64,000 nucleotides of DNA from positions 110,512-174,511 of the forward strand of contig JAQWSU010000021.1 in NCBI GenBank assembly GCA_029243025.1, in the 5' to 3' direction. Below are positions 35,004-42,977 of the stretch, piece after piece; the stretch's first letter is position 1; every line of letters starts with the position of its first letter. Source of the DNA: Pirellulaceae bacterium (GTDB taxonomy: Bacteria > Planctomycetota > Planctomycetia > Pirellulales > Pirellulaceae). Below the pieces are notes generated by a model. That model worked only from the letters and a program-made list of their open reading frames with translations, was not told the DNA's origin and did not search any database. The position numbers and the translations under genes are program-made.

Positions 35004-35076
35004 TGACCCCTACGGGACTCGAACCCGTGTTGCCGGCGTGAAAGGCCGGAGTCCTAGACCGCTAGACGAAGGGGCC
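35004..35076 (-). tRNA. tRNA-Glu(UUC)
   Basis: 73 nt on the reverse strand. The acceptor GGCCCCT pairs with AGGGGTC (one G-U), with a D arm of the TCGTCTAGCGGTCTAGGA type, anticodon stem CCGGC/GCCGG with loop CTTTCAC (anticodon TTC), and T arm with GGTTCGAGTCC. The discriminator is A; CCA is not encoded. Confidence 0.95.
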
Positions 35077-35253
35077 GTTTTCAACAGATGGCGACTTTAA
35101 CGGCTTCGGCAGACGTTCGTCAAGGCTAAACGACAGACTGAACGAACTGAGTTTTGCTCAGATTGCCGAATCGTCTGCACAGATTAGCAGCACGAGAGCA
35201 TCGTAGAGCATGAGAGATGAAAGAGAAGAGTGGCACCGATGGATATCAGGCGA

Positions 35254-35457
35254 TCATTCGGCTGCGTCGGCTTCGTTTGACGTTTCTTCCATCTCGCTGC
35301 GTTTGATGGCATCGTAAACTTCTCGTCGATGCACAGGCACTTCTTTCGGAGCTTCGACTCCAAGTCGAACCTTGTCACCGCGGATTTCCACTACCACGAC
35401 GGTGATGTCATTGTTGATGACGATGCTCTCATTTTTTTTTCGGGACAAAACCAACAT
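35254..35457 (-). CDS. csrA: Carbon storage regulator CsrA
   Basis: A 67-residue CsrA/RsmA RNA-binding regulator: MLVLSRKKNESIVINNDITVVVVEIRGDKVRLGVEAPKEVPVHRREVYDAI is the full core, including the first-strand Arg (SRKKNE) and the VHRREV helix that contact GGA motifs in mRNA. It binds target mRNA leaders to alter translation or stability. A GAAGGA ribosome site lies upstream. The acidic tail (EETSNEADAAE) is slightly longer than in E. coli. It lies near tRNA-Glu on the same strand with no obvious operon partner. Confidence 0.95.
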   Translation of the reverse strand: MLVLSRKKNESIVINNDITVVVVEIRGDKVRLGVEAPKEVPVHRREVYDAIKRSEMEETSNEADAAE

Positions 35458-36227
35458 TTTCCATTCCTTCGCTGTAAGTACTGTGCCTTCCCGTGACTGG
35501 CGACGTCAAACCATGATTTTTTGGGTAGTCTCTAACGAGACAACATCTTCCTGCCAAAACCTCACGTAATGCTTTGGTTTGCGTCACATCCTGTCTTTCA
35601 CTCTACGTGCCGATCTGCTTGAGTCAAGAAAACCGATCTCGTGAATTTGTCGAATGCCAAAAAAGTTTGACCTTATGGCATAGAATTCGTAGCGTCTGCG
35701 ACGGTTGTCGATCCCCCTTCATGAGGGGTGTGCGGAGGGCTGCCCATCTTTCTAGTCTGCTTGAAGTCATTTTTCCGCTGGGAGTTATCGCATTTTTTGT
35801 CCGCCTGGTGATTTGTCCGGAGAGGTTTGGCTTTAATCGTTTGTTTGCTGGCAAATTTCCGTAGACACTTTTGTCGGTGGCTGGTTCTGGTTTCAACGAT
35901 GAAGTTGACTTTGATGGTAAAAATTGGTTGACGATTCGGGGCGATTGAGTGCTTCCGCTTTCGCGGGGCAGCTCTGCGAAGGTTTTTTTGTGTCCGCGTT
36001 TTGTTCATTCTGATCGGGATGTTCTCTCATTTGCATTTCCCGGGCCGGAGTTCTTGGTGCTGCGGCAGCGGGTGGAGCGCGAATAGAAGCAATAGGGGCG
36101 GTGCCGAGGGAAAGAATGGCTCCAAATCACAACCTCGAGAGTCCATTGGGGAGAGCGATCGCGGTCTTGTCGAAAGAGTAAAGCGATGATGCATGACGCG
36201 GGAGTCACTCAAGCCGTTGATCATCGG
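35458..36227. other. Long intergenic region without recognised genes
   Basis: Nearly 800 bp between csrA and the nuo promoter region. Short open frames exist on both strands, but none has a ribosome site or domain signature, and none is read as a gene. No structured RNA was recognised here; small RNAs that titrate CsrA would need GGA-rich hairpins, which were not obvious. Confidence 0.5.
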
Positions 36228-36255
36228 TTGCGGAGAAAAGGCACCCGCATATAAT
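36228..36255 (+). promoter_or_regulatory. Candidate sigma-70 promoter of the nuo operon
   Basis: TTGCGG at 36228 and a perfect TATAAT at 36250 are separated by 16 bp, about 100 bp upstream of the nuoI start. This is a consensus-like spacing and the only good promoter seen ahead of the operon. Confidence 0.4.
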
Positions 36256-36358
36256 TCAAGGGTTGGCTGCCACCGCCATTTTGCTGTGGTACGAGAATGA
36301 TTCAGGAAAAACGGGCGTTCTGACGAGAGGAACGTCTCTTGACGAAAAAAATACAAGC

Positions 36359-36886
36359 ATGCTCAATTGGTTTCGAAATGTGGTGCAGGCCGTCGTCACG
36401 GTCGCCCAAGGGCTTTACGTTACTCTGCGGTACTGGCTGAAAACTTACCGCGCTGATCGTGGAACCTTTACAGAGCAATTTGAGTATCCGGAAAAGCCCG
36501 TGCCGGTTTCAGCCCGTTACCGGGGGTTTCATCGATTTGACTTGACTACTTGCATTGCCTGCGATCAATGCGCCAAGGTTTGCCCGGTCGATTGTATTTA
36601 CATCGGCAAAGAACGCGTTGAAGGCGCAAAAGGCTTTCGGGTAACGGGTTACGCGATTGACTATTCGAAATGTATGTTTTGCGCGCTGTGTGTTGAGCCC
36701 TGTCCGGTAGACTGTATCTTTATGGGAGCGACGCATGACCTGAGCTGTTACAGCCGCGACGGTTGCATCGTTGACTTTTCGCGATTGCCCGTCGACGTGG
36801 CTTGGGGACGGTCAACTCTCAATCCGACGGCGGTTGCCCAATCGAAGGTGATCGCAGAGCCAGTGCACGGTGGGCCTAACCAGTGA
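36359..36886 (+). CDS. nuoI: NADH-quinone oxidoreductase subunit I
   Basis: A 175-residue complex I subunit carrying two [4Fe-4S] clusters (N6a/N6b). CIACDQCAKVCPVDC gives C65, C68, C71 and C75; CMFCALCVEPCPVDC gives C105, C108, C111 and C115. Both motifs are followed by PVDC, where many homologues have PVDA. It transfers electrons from NuoG clusters to NuoB inside the peripheral arm. ATG 36359 begins MLNWFRNVV; the open frame reaching to 36263 is poor. It unusually precedes nuoA, whereas in Proteobacteria nuoI follows nuoH. Confidence 0.93.
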   Translation: MLNWFRNVVQAVVTVAQGLYVTLRYWLKTYRADRGTFTEQFEYPEKPVPVSARYRGFHRFDLTTCIACDQCAKVCPVDCIYIGKERVEGAKGFRVTGYAIDYSKCMFCALCVEPCPVDCIFMGATHDLSCYSRDGCIVDFSRLPVDVAWGRSTLNPTAVAQSKVIAEPVHGGPNQ

Positions 36887-36966
36887 GTAATAGTTCCAAT
36901 CAGGGAGTCGTTGATTAGGAGTTTCCTTCACTAACGGTCGATTATTTGGGGACAAGGTCGAGTTGA

Positions 36967-37431
36967 ATGAGCGAAGTAAGTCAGAAATCGACAAAGCGGT
37001 TCACCGTTGAGCAAGCGAACAATATGCTGCCGCTGGTGCGAGCTATCGCGTCAGATTTGGTCGCACTGTCGAATGAAGTGATCGATCGTCGGCATCGTTT
37101 GGATGACTTGTTGGACGGTCGGGATCGCGATTCTGGCGACGTTTATACCGACGAGTTGGCTGAGGTGGAGAAAGATCTGGAACGCGATATCCACAAGCTG
37201 CAAGATTTTGTCGACGAGTTACGGGAACTGGGTGTCGAACCGAAAGGTCCGGAAGGCCTGGTCGATTTTCCTGCGGAGCTCGATGGTAGGCAGGTCTATC
37301 TCTGCTGGAAACTGGGGGAGTCGGAAGTGCTCCATTGGCATGAAATCGATGCCGGTTTTGAGGAACGGCAGCTGCTCACCGCCGAAAGCAGCACGGCTGG
37401 AGATTTCCTTAGCAGTGAGGCTTTGGACTAA
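36967..37431 (+). CDS. DUF2203 family protein
   Basis: A 154-residue protein of DUF2203: KRFTVEQANNMLPLVRAIASDLVAL (N-terminal), a coiled ELAEVEKDLERDIHKLQDFVDELRELGVEPKGPEGLVDFPAELDGRQVYLCWKLGE core and HEIDAGFEERQLL end are all typical. The function is unknown; members are short helical proteins with a conserved G-x-V/LCWkxGE strand. The position between nuoI and nuoA on the same strand suggests co-transcription with complex I. Some relation to assembly is possible but not shown. Confidence 0.88.
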   Translation: MSEVSQKSTKRFTVEQANNMLPLVRAIASDLVALSNEVIDRRHRLDDLLDGRDRDSGDVYTDELAEVEKDLERDIHKLQDFVDELRELGVEPKGPEGLVDFPAELDGRQVYLCWKLGESEVLHWHEIDAGFEERQLLTAESSTAGDFLSSEALD

Positions 37432-37557
37432 GCTCTCAACTCTTCTCTCGTTTGGCACTTGCAAAAAAATGCCAATCCCACCAAAATTGTTCATTGCTGT
37501 GGGTCTACGGACGAAGCTCTGTCCGCGATTAAACGTTTTAGGGATTTTGGTGAATTG

Positions 37558-38316
37558 ATGCAAACCGCGGTTGATTCGTCTGTCGGTATAGTCGCCTACT
37601 TGGCTCTGTTCGGCGGAGTGGGCTTTGTTTTTGTCTTCGTAAACCTGTTGGTAGGCCGTTTTCTGCGACCGGCGAATCCAACAGAGGAGAAGCTGGAGAT
37701 TTACGAATGCGGTGAGCCAGCCATTGGCTCGAGCTTCGTTCAGTTCGACCTCAGGTTTTACGTTGTGGCGTTGGTCTTCATTATTTTTGATGTCGAGGTC
37801 GCTTTCTTGTTCCCATGGGCGACCGTTTATGGCAAGGTGACCCACGCCGTCTCGATGCTGGATCCGGATTATGGATCGCAGATGCCTGCGACGGCGGTGG
37901 GTTTGTTTAGAGCGCCCGAGAAATCCGCAATGACGGAGCCTACATCTGGGCAATTGGTGATTGCCCAAGGGGATGGGCTGGCCTGGGCGCCCAACGCGGT
38001 GAGCATGTATCGTGAGATGGGGATTCGTGACCCCCAGTTGCCTGAAACCGATTCGACGACAAAAGCCAATCGAATGCTCATGTCGGGCGAACGCAATGAA
38101 GACGGCCAGCTTGTCTATGCGGGCTTCGGGCAAATTCTCGCTGTGGCGGCAATTGCGGTCAGCTTTTTCTTTGTCGTGCTGCTGATTGGCTTCGCTTACG
38201 AGTGGCGAACCGGAGCGTTGGATTGGGTACGTGCTGTGTCGGGTACACCTCCACCGGCCATTGAACGTCAAGCCGCACAGTCGGCAACGCCTCAGGAATC
38301 TGTGCTGTCCGCGTGA
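37558..38316 (+). CDS. nuoA: NADH-quinone oxidoreductase subunit A (enlarged)
   Basis: A 252-residue membrane subunit of complex I, against about 120-150 for the usual NuoA. The family core [44 protein letters not shown] (residues about 50-94), with the ECG and DVE signatures, is intact. An extra hydrophilic segment of about 90 residues is inserted between helix 2 and helix 3 ([34 protein letters not shown]). The first two helices flank the core. ATG 37558 is used; an upstream TTG would add 33 residues. The following gene is nuoC because nuoB is missing here. Confidence 0.9.
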   Translation: MQTAVDSSVGIVAYLALFGGVGFVFVFVNLLVGRFLRPANPTEEKLEIYECGEPAIGSSFVQFDLRFYVVALVFIIFDVEVAFLFPWATVYGKVTHAVSMLDPDYGSQMPATAVGLFRAPEKSAMTEPTSGQLVIAQGDGLAWAPNAVSMYREMGIRDPQLPETDSTTKANRMLMSGERNEDGQLVYAGFGQILAVAAIAVSFFFVVLLIGFAYEWRTGALDWVRAVSGTPPPAIERQAAQSATPQESVLSA

Positions 38317-38380
38317 GGCGTTTGCACTCTCTGTTGATTTTTGCCCTGTTACGCTTGCGTGAGTTCGAAGGGATATTGGA

Positions 38381-38902
38381 ATGGCTTTAGTTCCTGATCT
38401 GAAAAAAAGATTTGGCGATAAGATCACCGGCGATCGGCTCGATGTTATCGATCCCTGGGTTGAAGTTTCACCTGAAGGTCTGTTGGAGGTGGCCGAGTAT
38501 CTTCGCAATGAGCCAACTCTCGAATTCGACCTGCTCAACTGCATCTCTGCGGTGGACTATTTGGAACCCGATCCCAAGAAAGCCAAGCGAGTCGATTGGG
38601 AACCCCATACGGAACTGGTGTATCACCTTTCCAGTATTAGTAAGAAACACACGCTGGTCTTAAAAGTGATGCTGCCGCGTTGGAAGGACGATAAGGTCGG
38701 TGAATTGCCGGAAGTGCCTACGGTGAGCGGTATCTGGGCAACAGCAGACTGGCATGAGCGTGAGGTTTACGATCTGTCGGGCATTAATTTTGTGGGGCAT
38801 CCCAATTTGCGAAGAATTCTCTGTCCGGAGGACTGGGTTGGCCATCCTTTACGACGTGATTACGAAATGCCGCTTGAGTATCACGGAATCCGAGGACGCT
38901 AG
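38381..38902 (+). CDS. nuoC: NADH-quinone oxidoreductase subunit C
   Basis: A 173-residue peripheral-arm subunit of complex I. The family signature WATADWHEREVYDLSGINFVGHPNLRRILCPEDWVGHPLRRDYEMP (residues about 118-163) is fully conserved; the first half (DLLNCISAVDYLEPDP...VYHLSSISKKHTLVLKVMLPR) is normal. It docks with NuoD to form the quinone-binding module. It is independent of nuoD, not fused as in some Proteobacteria. Confidence 0.95.
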   Translation: MALVPDLKKRFGDKITGDRLDVIDPWVEVSPEGLLEVAEYLRNEPTLEFDLLNCISAVDYLEPDPKKAKRVDWEPHTELVYHLSSISKKHTLVLKVMLPRWKDDKVGELPEVPTVSGIWATADWHEREVYDLSGINFVGHPNLRRILCPEDWVGHPLRRDYEMPLEYHGIRGR

Positions 38903-38966
38903 GAGCGGTGCCTCCCGTTATTGTTCCGCTAATATCTGATTTTCTACCGCGAAAGTAATTAAACCG

Positions 38967-40169
38967 ATGGCGACACAAATCGGCGAAAAAGTTGTCGAGT
39001 TCGATGTTCGTACCGATGAAATGTTGGTCAACATGGGGCCGCAACATCCTAGCACTCACGGCGTTTTGCGGCTGGTGCTGAGGACCGATGGCGAACTTGT
39101 CTCGGAGGTCACGCCGCATATTGGTTACCTGCATCGTTGTGCCGAGAAAATCGGTGAGAATCTGACGCCCAGGCAGTGGATTCCCTACACCGACCGGATG
39201 GATTATTTGGCCGCGATGAATATGAATCTCGGCTGGGCCATGTGTGTTGAGAAATTACTCGATCATCAGCTCTCTGAGAAAGCCAAGCATCTACGAGTGG
39301 TGATTGCTGAAATGGGGCGAATCGCGAGTCACCTGGTCGGGATGGGAGCCTATGGATTGGATCTCGGGTCGTTCAGTCCATTTCTTTATGCCTTTCGTGA
39401 ACGAGAAAAGATTCTGGATCTGTTCGAAGAAGTCTGCGGAGCACGTCTGACTTACAGCTATATCACCCCGGGTGGCTGTACGGCTGACTTGCCGGATGGT
39501 TGGTTGGGAAAATGCGAGGCTTTTCTTGCCGGTCTCGAGCCGATTATTACCGAATATCACACGCTGCTGACCTCGAACGTGATCTTCATCAAGCGGACTT
39601 GCGGCGTCGGTGTCATGAGCGCTGAAATGTCCGTTGATTACGGCTGTACTGGTCCTGTGCTTCGTGGCAGTGGAGTGGACTACGATCTTCGTCGCGATGG
39701 TGAAGAACGATATACAGAAATGTACGATGGCTACGCGTTTGAGGTGATTGTTCAAAAAGATGGGCACTACCCACGCGATCACAATTATCCGCCGGTTCCC
39801 GTCGAGGCTGTTTTGGGAGATTGTTGGCATCGGTTCTACGTGCGAATGCTCGAAGTCATGCAGGCAATCGACCTCGTTCGCCAAGCCATGGATCGATATC
39901 GTTCGGCGGAGGGCGATTTCGGCGTACCGATCAAGCTCGCCCATAAATTGCCGAAAGGCGAAGTTTATTTGGAAACGGAGGCCCCTCGAGGGCAGATGGG
40001 TTTTTATCTCGTCAGTGACGGGACTTCGATTCCGTGGCGGGTCCGAGCTCGGAGTAGTTCGTTTTGCAACCTCTCCGTGACCCATGAGCTCTGTCGTGGG
40101 ATTCCGATCGCTGACATACCCGCAGTAATCGGTTCTTTAGACATCGTGATGGGCGAAATCGATCGATAA
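38967..40169 (+). CDS. nuoD: NADH-quinone oxidoreductase subunit D
   Basis: A 400-residue quinone-site subunit. MLVNMGPQHPSTHGVLRLVLRTDGE near the start contains the conserved His-rich quinone loop (GPQHPSTHG). PHIGYLHRCAEKIGENLTPRQWIPYTDRMDYLAAMNMN and the end IADIPAVIGSLDIVMGEIDR are diagnostic. The NiFe-hydrogenase-type cysteines are absent, as expected. It works with NuoB's cluster, which is not encoded here. Normal length and composition. Confidence 0.97.
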   Translation: MATQIGEKVVEFDVRTDEMLVNMGPQHPSTHGVLRLVLRTDGELVSEVTPHIGYLHRCAEKIGENLTPRQWIPYTDRMDYLAAMNMNLGWAMCVEKLLDHQLSEKAKHLRVVIAEMGRIASHLVGMGAYGLDLGSFSPFLYAFREREKILDLFEEVCGARLTYSYITPGGCTADLPDGWLGKCEAFLAGLEPIITEYHTLLTSNVIFIKRTCGVGVMSAEMSVDYGCTGPVLRGSGVDYDLRRDGEERYTEMYDGYAFEVIVQKDGHYPRDHNYPPVPVEAVLGDCWHRFYVRMLEVMQAIDLVRQAMDRYRSAEGDFGVPIKLAHKLPKGEVYLETEAPRGQMGFYLVSDGTSIPWRVRARSSSFCNLSVTHELCRGIPIADIPAVIGSLDIVMGEIDR

Positions 40170-40299
40170 AGGGAAAAACTGGGCGACCGGGGCTTGTGCC
40201 TCTGCGGGACATTGTGCATTATTTCACGATCTCTGGACGATTTGTGGATCACTCTGACCAGCAAGGTGCACAGGCTAGGAAGCCGGTGGGATAACGACG

Positions 40300-41649
40300 G
40301 TGGCCGACATACTGAATAGCTTGATCTCGAAGCCCCCCGGCCATTGGTTGGGGTTCTTCGTTACAGCGCTGATTCATATCTTTTTGCTGATCAATGTCGT
40401 GGCAGTTGGAGCTCTGCTGTTTATCTGGTTGGAGCGAAAAATTTCGGGCCGGATACAAGATCGACTGGGTCCGACGCGTGTCGGTGGTAAGTTCGGTTGG
40501 TTGCAGACGCTGGCTGATGGCTTGAAGCTGGTCACCAAAGAAGATGTGATGCCTGCCGCGGCCGATCCGCTGCTGTTTCGGATCGCCCCCTATTTGTCTT
40601 TCACTGCCAGCTTTGTTGCGTTCCTTGCCCTGCCTTTTGCGGCCGGTTGGGCCGGTCGGGAAATCAATACCTCCGTATTCTTCATTCTGGCGATTTTAGG
40701 TCTCGAAGTATTCGGCGTGATCTTGGCGGGATGGGCGAGTGGCTCGAAGTGGTCACTGTTCGGCGCGATGCGAGAGGCGGCTCAGGTTGTAAGTTACGAA
40801 GTACCGCTCGGCCTGTGCGTGATCATTCCGGTGATGATTTGCGGATCCATGAACTTGGTGACGATCGGGCAGATGCAGCAGGGCGGCTTGCAAAACTGGT
40901 TGATCCTTCATGATCCATTTACGTTTTGCGTCTTCTGGGTTTATTTCACCTGTGGGATGGCAAGCGTGAACCGAGCTCCGTTTGACTTGGCTGAGGCCGA
41001 GAGTGAATTGGTGGCCGGTTTCCATACCGAGTATTCCGGACTCCGATGGAGTATTTTCTTCATGGCGGAGTACGGTTCAATGTTTGTGATCAGTGCACTC
41101 GCTGTCATTCTGTTTTTCGGTGCCTGGAATGGACCGATTCCGATTTTCGAAAGCTTCGGATACGAAGCGGGGGCCACTGAGTTTAGTTTCTATGGTTACT
41201 TGGCCAATCTGGCTGGCTGCGTGAACTTCATCGGCAAGTCGGTGATCGGCGTAATCGTCATGATTTGGATTCGCTGGACCTTGCCAAGATTGCGTATCGA
41301 TCAGGTGATCACGATGTGCTGGAAGTATTGTGTGCCGATTTCAGCCGCTTGTTTCGTGGGTGTTCTGGCTTGGCAAACGTTCGGACTTCCGACGGCGGCT
41401 GACTTAGACCGTTTTGAAGTTCGTGAGAATTGGGTTCTGGCTGCTTTCGAGGAACCCGAGGTCAGTGATCCAAATATTCCGGCTTCTGAGGCCGATCAGT
41501 CAGCAGAGGATGAGAGTGAAGTTTCTTTACGAGAGAGCTCTACCGACGCAGTTTCCTCCGATTCGCAGCTTTCGCCAACTGCCCCTGCCCGTCCGGTCGC
41601 GGATACGGCTTCGAAATCGAAGTCTGACCGGCCAGGAGGACGTGGCTGA
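40300..41649 (+). CDS. nuoH: NADH-quinone oxidoreductase subunit H (C-terminal extension)
   Basis: A 449-residue polytopic subunit at the membrane-arm base forming part of the quinone cavity. GRIQDRLGPTRVGGKFGWLQTLADGLKLVTKEDVMPAAAD is the ligand-loop signature, and NRAPFDLAEAESELVAGFHTEYSGLRW is the second conserved loop. About 80 hydrophilic residues are appended (EEPEVSDPNIPASEADQSAEDESEVSL onward), making it longer than the usual 320-350. GTG 40300 is used. Its stop overlaps the nuoJ start by one base (TGATG). Confidence 0.95.
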   Translation: MADILNSLISKPPGHWLGFFVTALIHIFLLINVVAVGALLFIWLERKISGRIQDRLGPTRVGGKFGWLQTLADGLKLVTKEDVMPAAADPLLFRIAPYLSFTASFVAFLALPFAAGWAGREINTSVFFILAILGLEVFGVILAGWASGSKWSLFGAMREAAQVVSYEVPLGLCVIIPVMICGSMNLVTIGQMQQGGLQNWLILHDPFTFCVFWVYFTCGMASVNRAPFDLAEAESELVAGFHTEYSGLRWSIFFMAEYGSMFVISALAVILFFGAWNGPIPIFESFGYEAGATEFSFYGYLANLAGCVNFIGKSVIGVIVMIWIRWTLPRLRIDQVITMCWKYCVPISAACFVGVLAWQTFGLPTAADLDRFEVRENWVLAAFEEPEVSDPNIPASEADQSAEDESEVSLRESSTDAVSSDSQLSPTAPARPVADTASKSKSDRPGGRG

Positions 41650-42635
41650 TGCTTGATGCAATCAATTGGCATTCGTTTTTGTTTTTGCTCTTTGCCGGTT
41701 TGACCTGCGGCTTCGCAATTGGTGTGCTGCTGTCGACGAGCATCGTTCGTATGGCGTTTTATTTGATCGTCTCCCTCGCATCCACTGCCGGCTTGTTCTT
41801 CCTGGCGGGAGCGAAGTTCGTGGGGGCGATGCAAGTGATGATCTATGTCGGCGGAACGCTTGTTCTGTTGATTTTTGGCGTGATGCTCACGGCGAAGGCT
41901 GCCTTTGTTTCGATGAAAACCCGCAGTAGCGATTGGGTCTTGGCTTCGATTATTGGCGCTTCGTTGTTCACGCTGTTGGCGGTAACAGCCATCTCGGTTG
42001 ACGAATGGCGAGTGCCGCGCGCTGATCAAAATTCACTGTCGATTATCGAAGGTGAATCGGCGACAAGTTTGGGGTGGGGCTTGATCGGCATCCGTGTCGA
42101 TAAGGCTCATCAAACCGATCCGGTCCTCCGGTCGGGTATGTCGGGCTATCTCTTACCTTTTGAGATTGTGTCGGTTCATCTATTGGTTGTGTTGATTGGC
42201 GCAGCGTATTTGGCGAGAACCAAAACGATTGTGTCCTACGGGACTCCGCAGCCCTCGACATTTACGATGCCGTACAGTCAGCTGTACTTCAGTTTTCACG
42301 GGCGAATACCTCGGCACGCCTACTGGTTTCATGGCGTCATCGTGTTGAATGTCGTGTTGGCGATTGTGATGGCACCGTTGGCGTTTGGCATCGTTGACGA
42401 AAGCTTGGATCGTCCTCCGTTGTTTGCGGTTTTGTTGGCCGTGTTCGGAAGTTTACTCGTGCTGTGGCCCGCTTTAGCGATTCGAGCGAAGCGATGGCAT
42501 GATCGCGGGAAGTCGACAGTTTGGTTGTTGCTGCCACTTTTGCCCGTTATTGGTGCAATTTGGGAGCTTGTTGAGTTGGGTTTTCTTCGAGGAACGATCG
42601 GGTCGAATCGACACGGTTCCGATCCATTACAGTAA
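41649..42635 (+). CDS. nuoJ: NADH-quinone oxidoreductase subunit J fused to a DUF805 domain
   Basis: A 328-residue protein. Residues 1-205 are NuoJ: five helices, the conserved VGAMQVMIYVGGTLVLLIFGVML (pi-bulge helix 3) and LLPFEIVSVHLLVVLIGAAYL helix. Residues about 207-328, from MPYSQLYFSFHGRIPRHAYWFHGVI to GSNRHGSDPL, form a complete DUF805 domain (YFSFxGRIxRxxYW start, RAKRWHDRGKSTVWLL and GSNRYGPDP-type end). The two are in one frame with no stop and no ribosome site before M207. DUF805 is a small membrane domain of unknown role. Here it would add about three helices to the complex I membrane arm. Confidence 0.92.
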   Translation: MLDAINWHSFLFLLFAGLTCGFAIGVLLSTSIVRMAFYLIVSLASTAGLFFLAGAKFVGAMQVMIYVGGTLVLLIFGVMLTAKAAFVSMKTRSSDWVLASIIGASLFTLLAVTAISVDEWRVPRADQNSLSIIEGESATSLGWGLIGIRVDKAHQTDPVLRSGMSGYLLPFEIVSVHLLVVLIGAAYLARTKTIVSYGTPQPSTFTMPYSQLYFSFHGRIPRHAYWFHGVIVLNVVLAIVMAPLAFGIVDESLDRPPLFAVLLAVFGSLLVLWPALAIRAKRWHDRGKSTVWLLLPLLPVIGAIWELVELGFLRGTIGSNRHGSDPLQ

Positions 42636-42641
42636 TTCAAA

Positions 42642-42977
42642 ATGAGTTTATTAACCGAACCCGTTGGCGTTTCACATTTTTTGGTCGTCGGTGCCGTCAT
42701 GTTTGTGACGGGTGCACTTTGTATGGCCACTAAACGCAACGCGTTAGGAGTATTGATGGGGATTGAATTGGTTCTCAATGGTGCGAATATCAATTTCGTT
42801 GCCTTTGGTAGCAGCTACCTGCGAGAAAACTCGCTGGGGCTCGATGGCCAATTCTTTGCCTTGTTCGTGATTGTGCTGGCTGCCGCCGAAGCGGCTGTTG
42901 CATTGGCCATTGCACTTAGTTTTTACAATAACCACGCCACTATTGACGTGGATCAAGCCGACGAGTTAAAGGGCTGA
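42642..42977 (+). CDS. nuoK: NADH-quinone oxidoreductase subunit K
   Basis: A 111-residue three-helix subunit. ALCMATKRNALGVLMGIELVLNGANINFVAF contains the conserved Glu of helix 2 (GIELVLN), and VLAAAEAAVALAIALSF has the second conserved Glu (AAEAA). It is a proton-path component. Its stop overlaps the nuoL start (TGATG), and it follows nuoJ by six bases. Confidence 0.96.
   Translation: MSLLTEPVGVSHFLVVGAVMFVTGALCMATKRNALGVLMGIELVLNGANINFVAFGSSYLRENSLGLDGQFFALFVIVLAAAEAAVALAIALSFYNNHATIDVDQADELKG

Noticed and set aside
34754..35041. 95-codon open frame on the plus strand
   Set aside because: Overlaps tRNA-Glu on the other strand and has no domain.
35574..35864. 96-codon plus-strand frame in the gap before nuo
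   Set aside because: No ribosome site, no domain, mixed composition.
37219..38544. 441-codon reverse frame
   Set aside because: Antisense to DUF2203, nuoA and nuoC, which have clear family signatures; the reverse protein is rich in Arg/His with no domain.
39291..40085. 264-codon reverse frame
   Set aside because: Antisense to nuoD, no domain signature.
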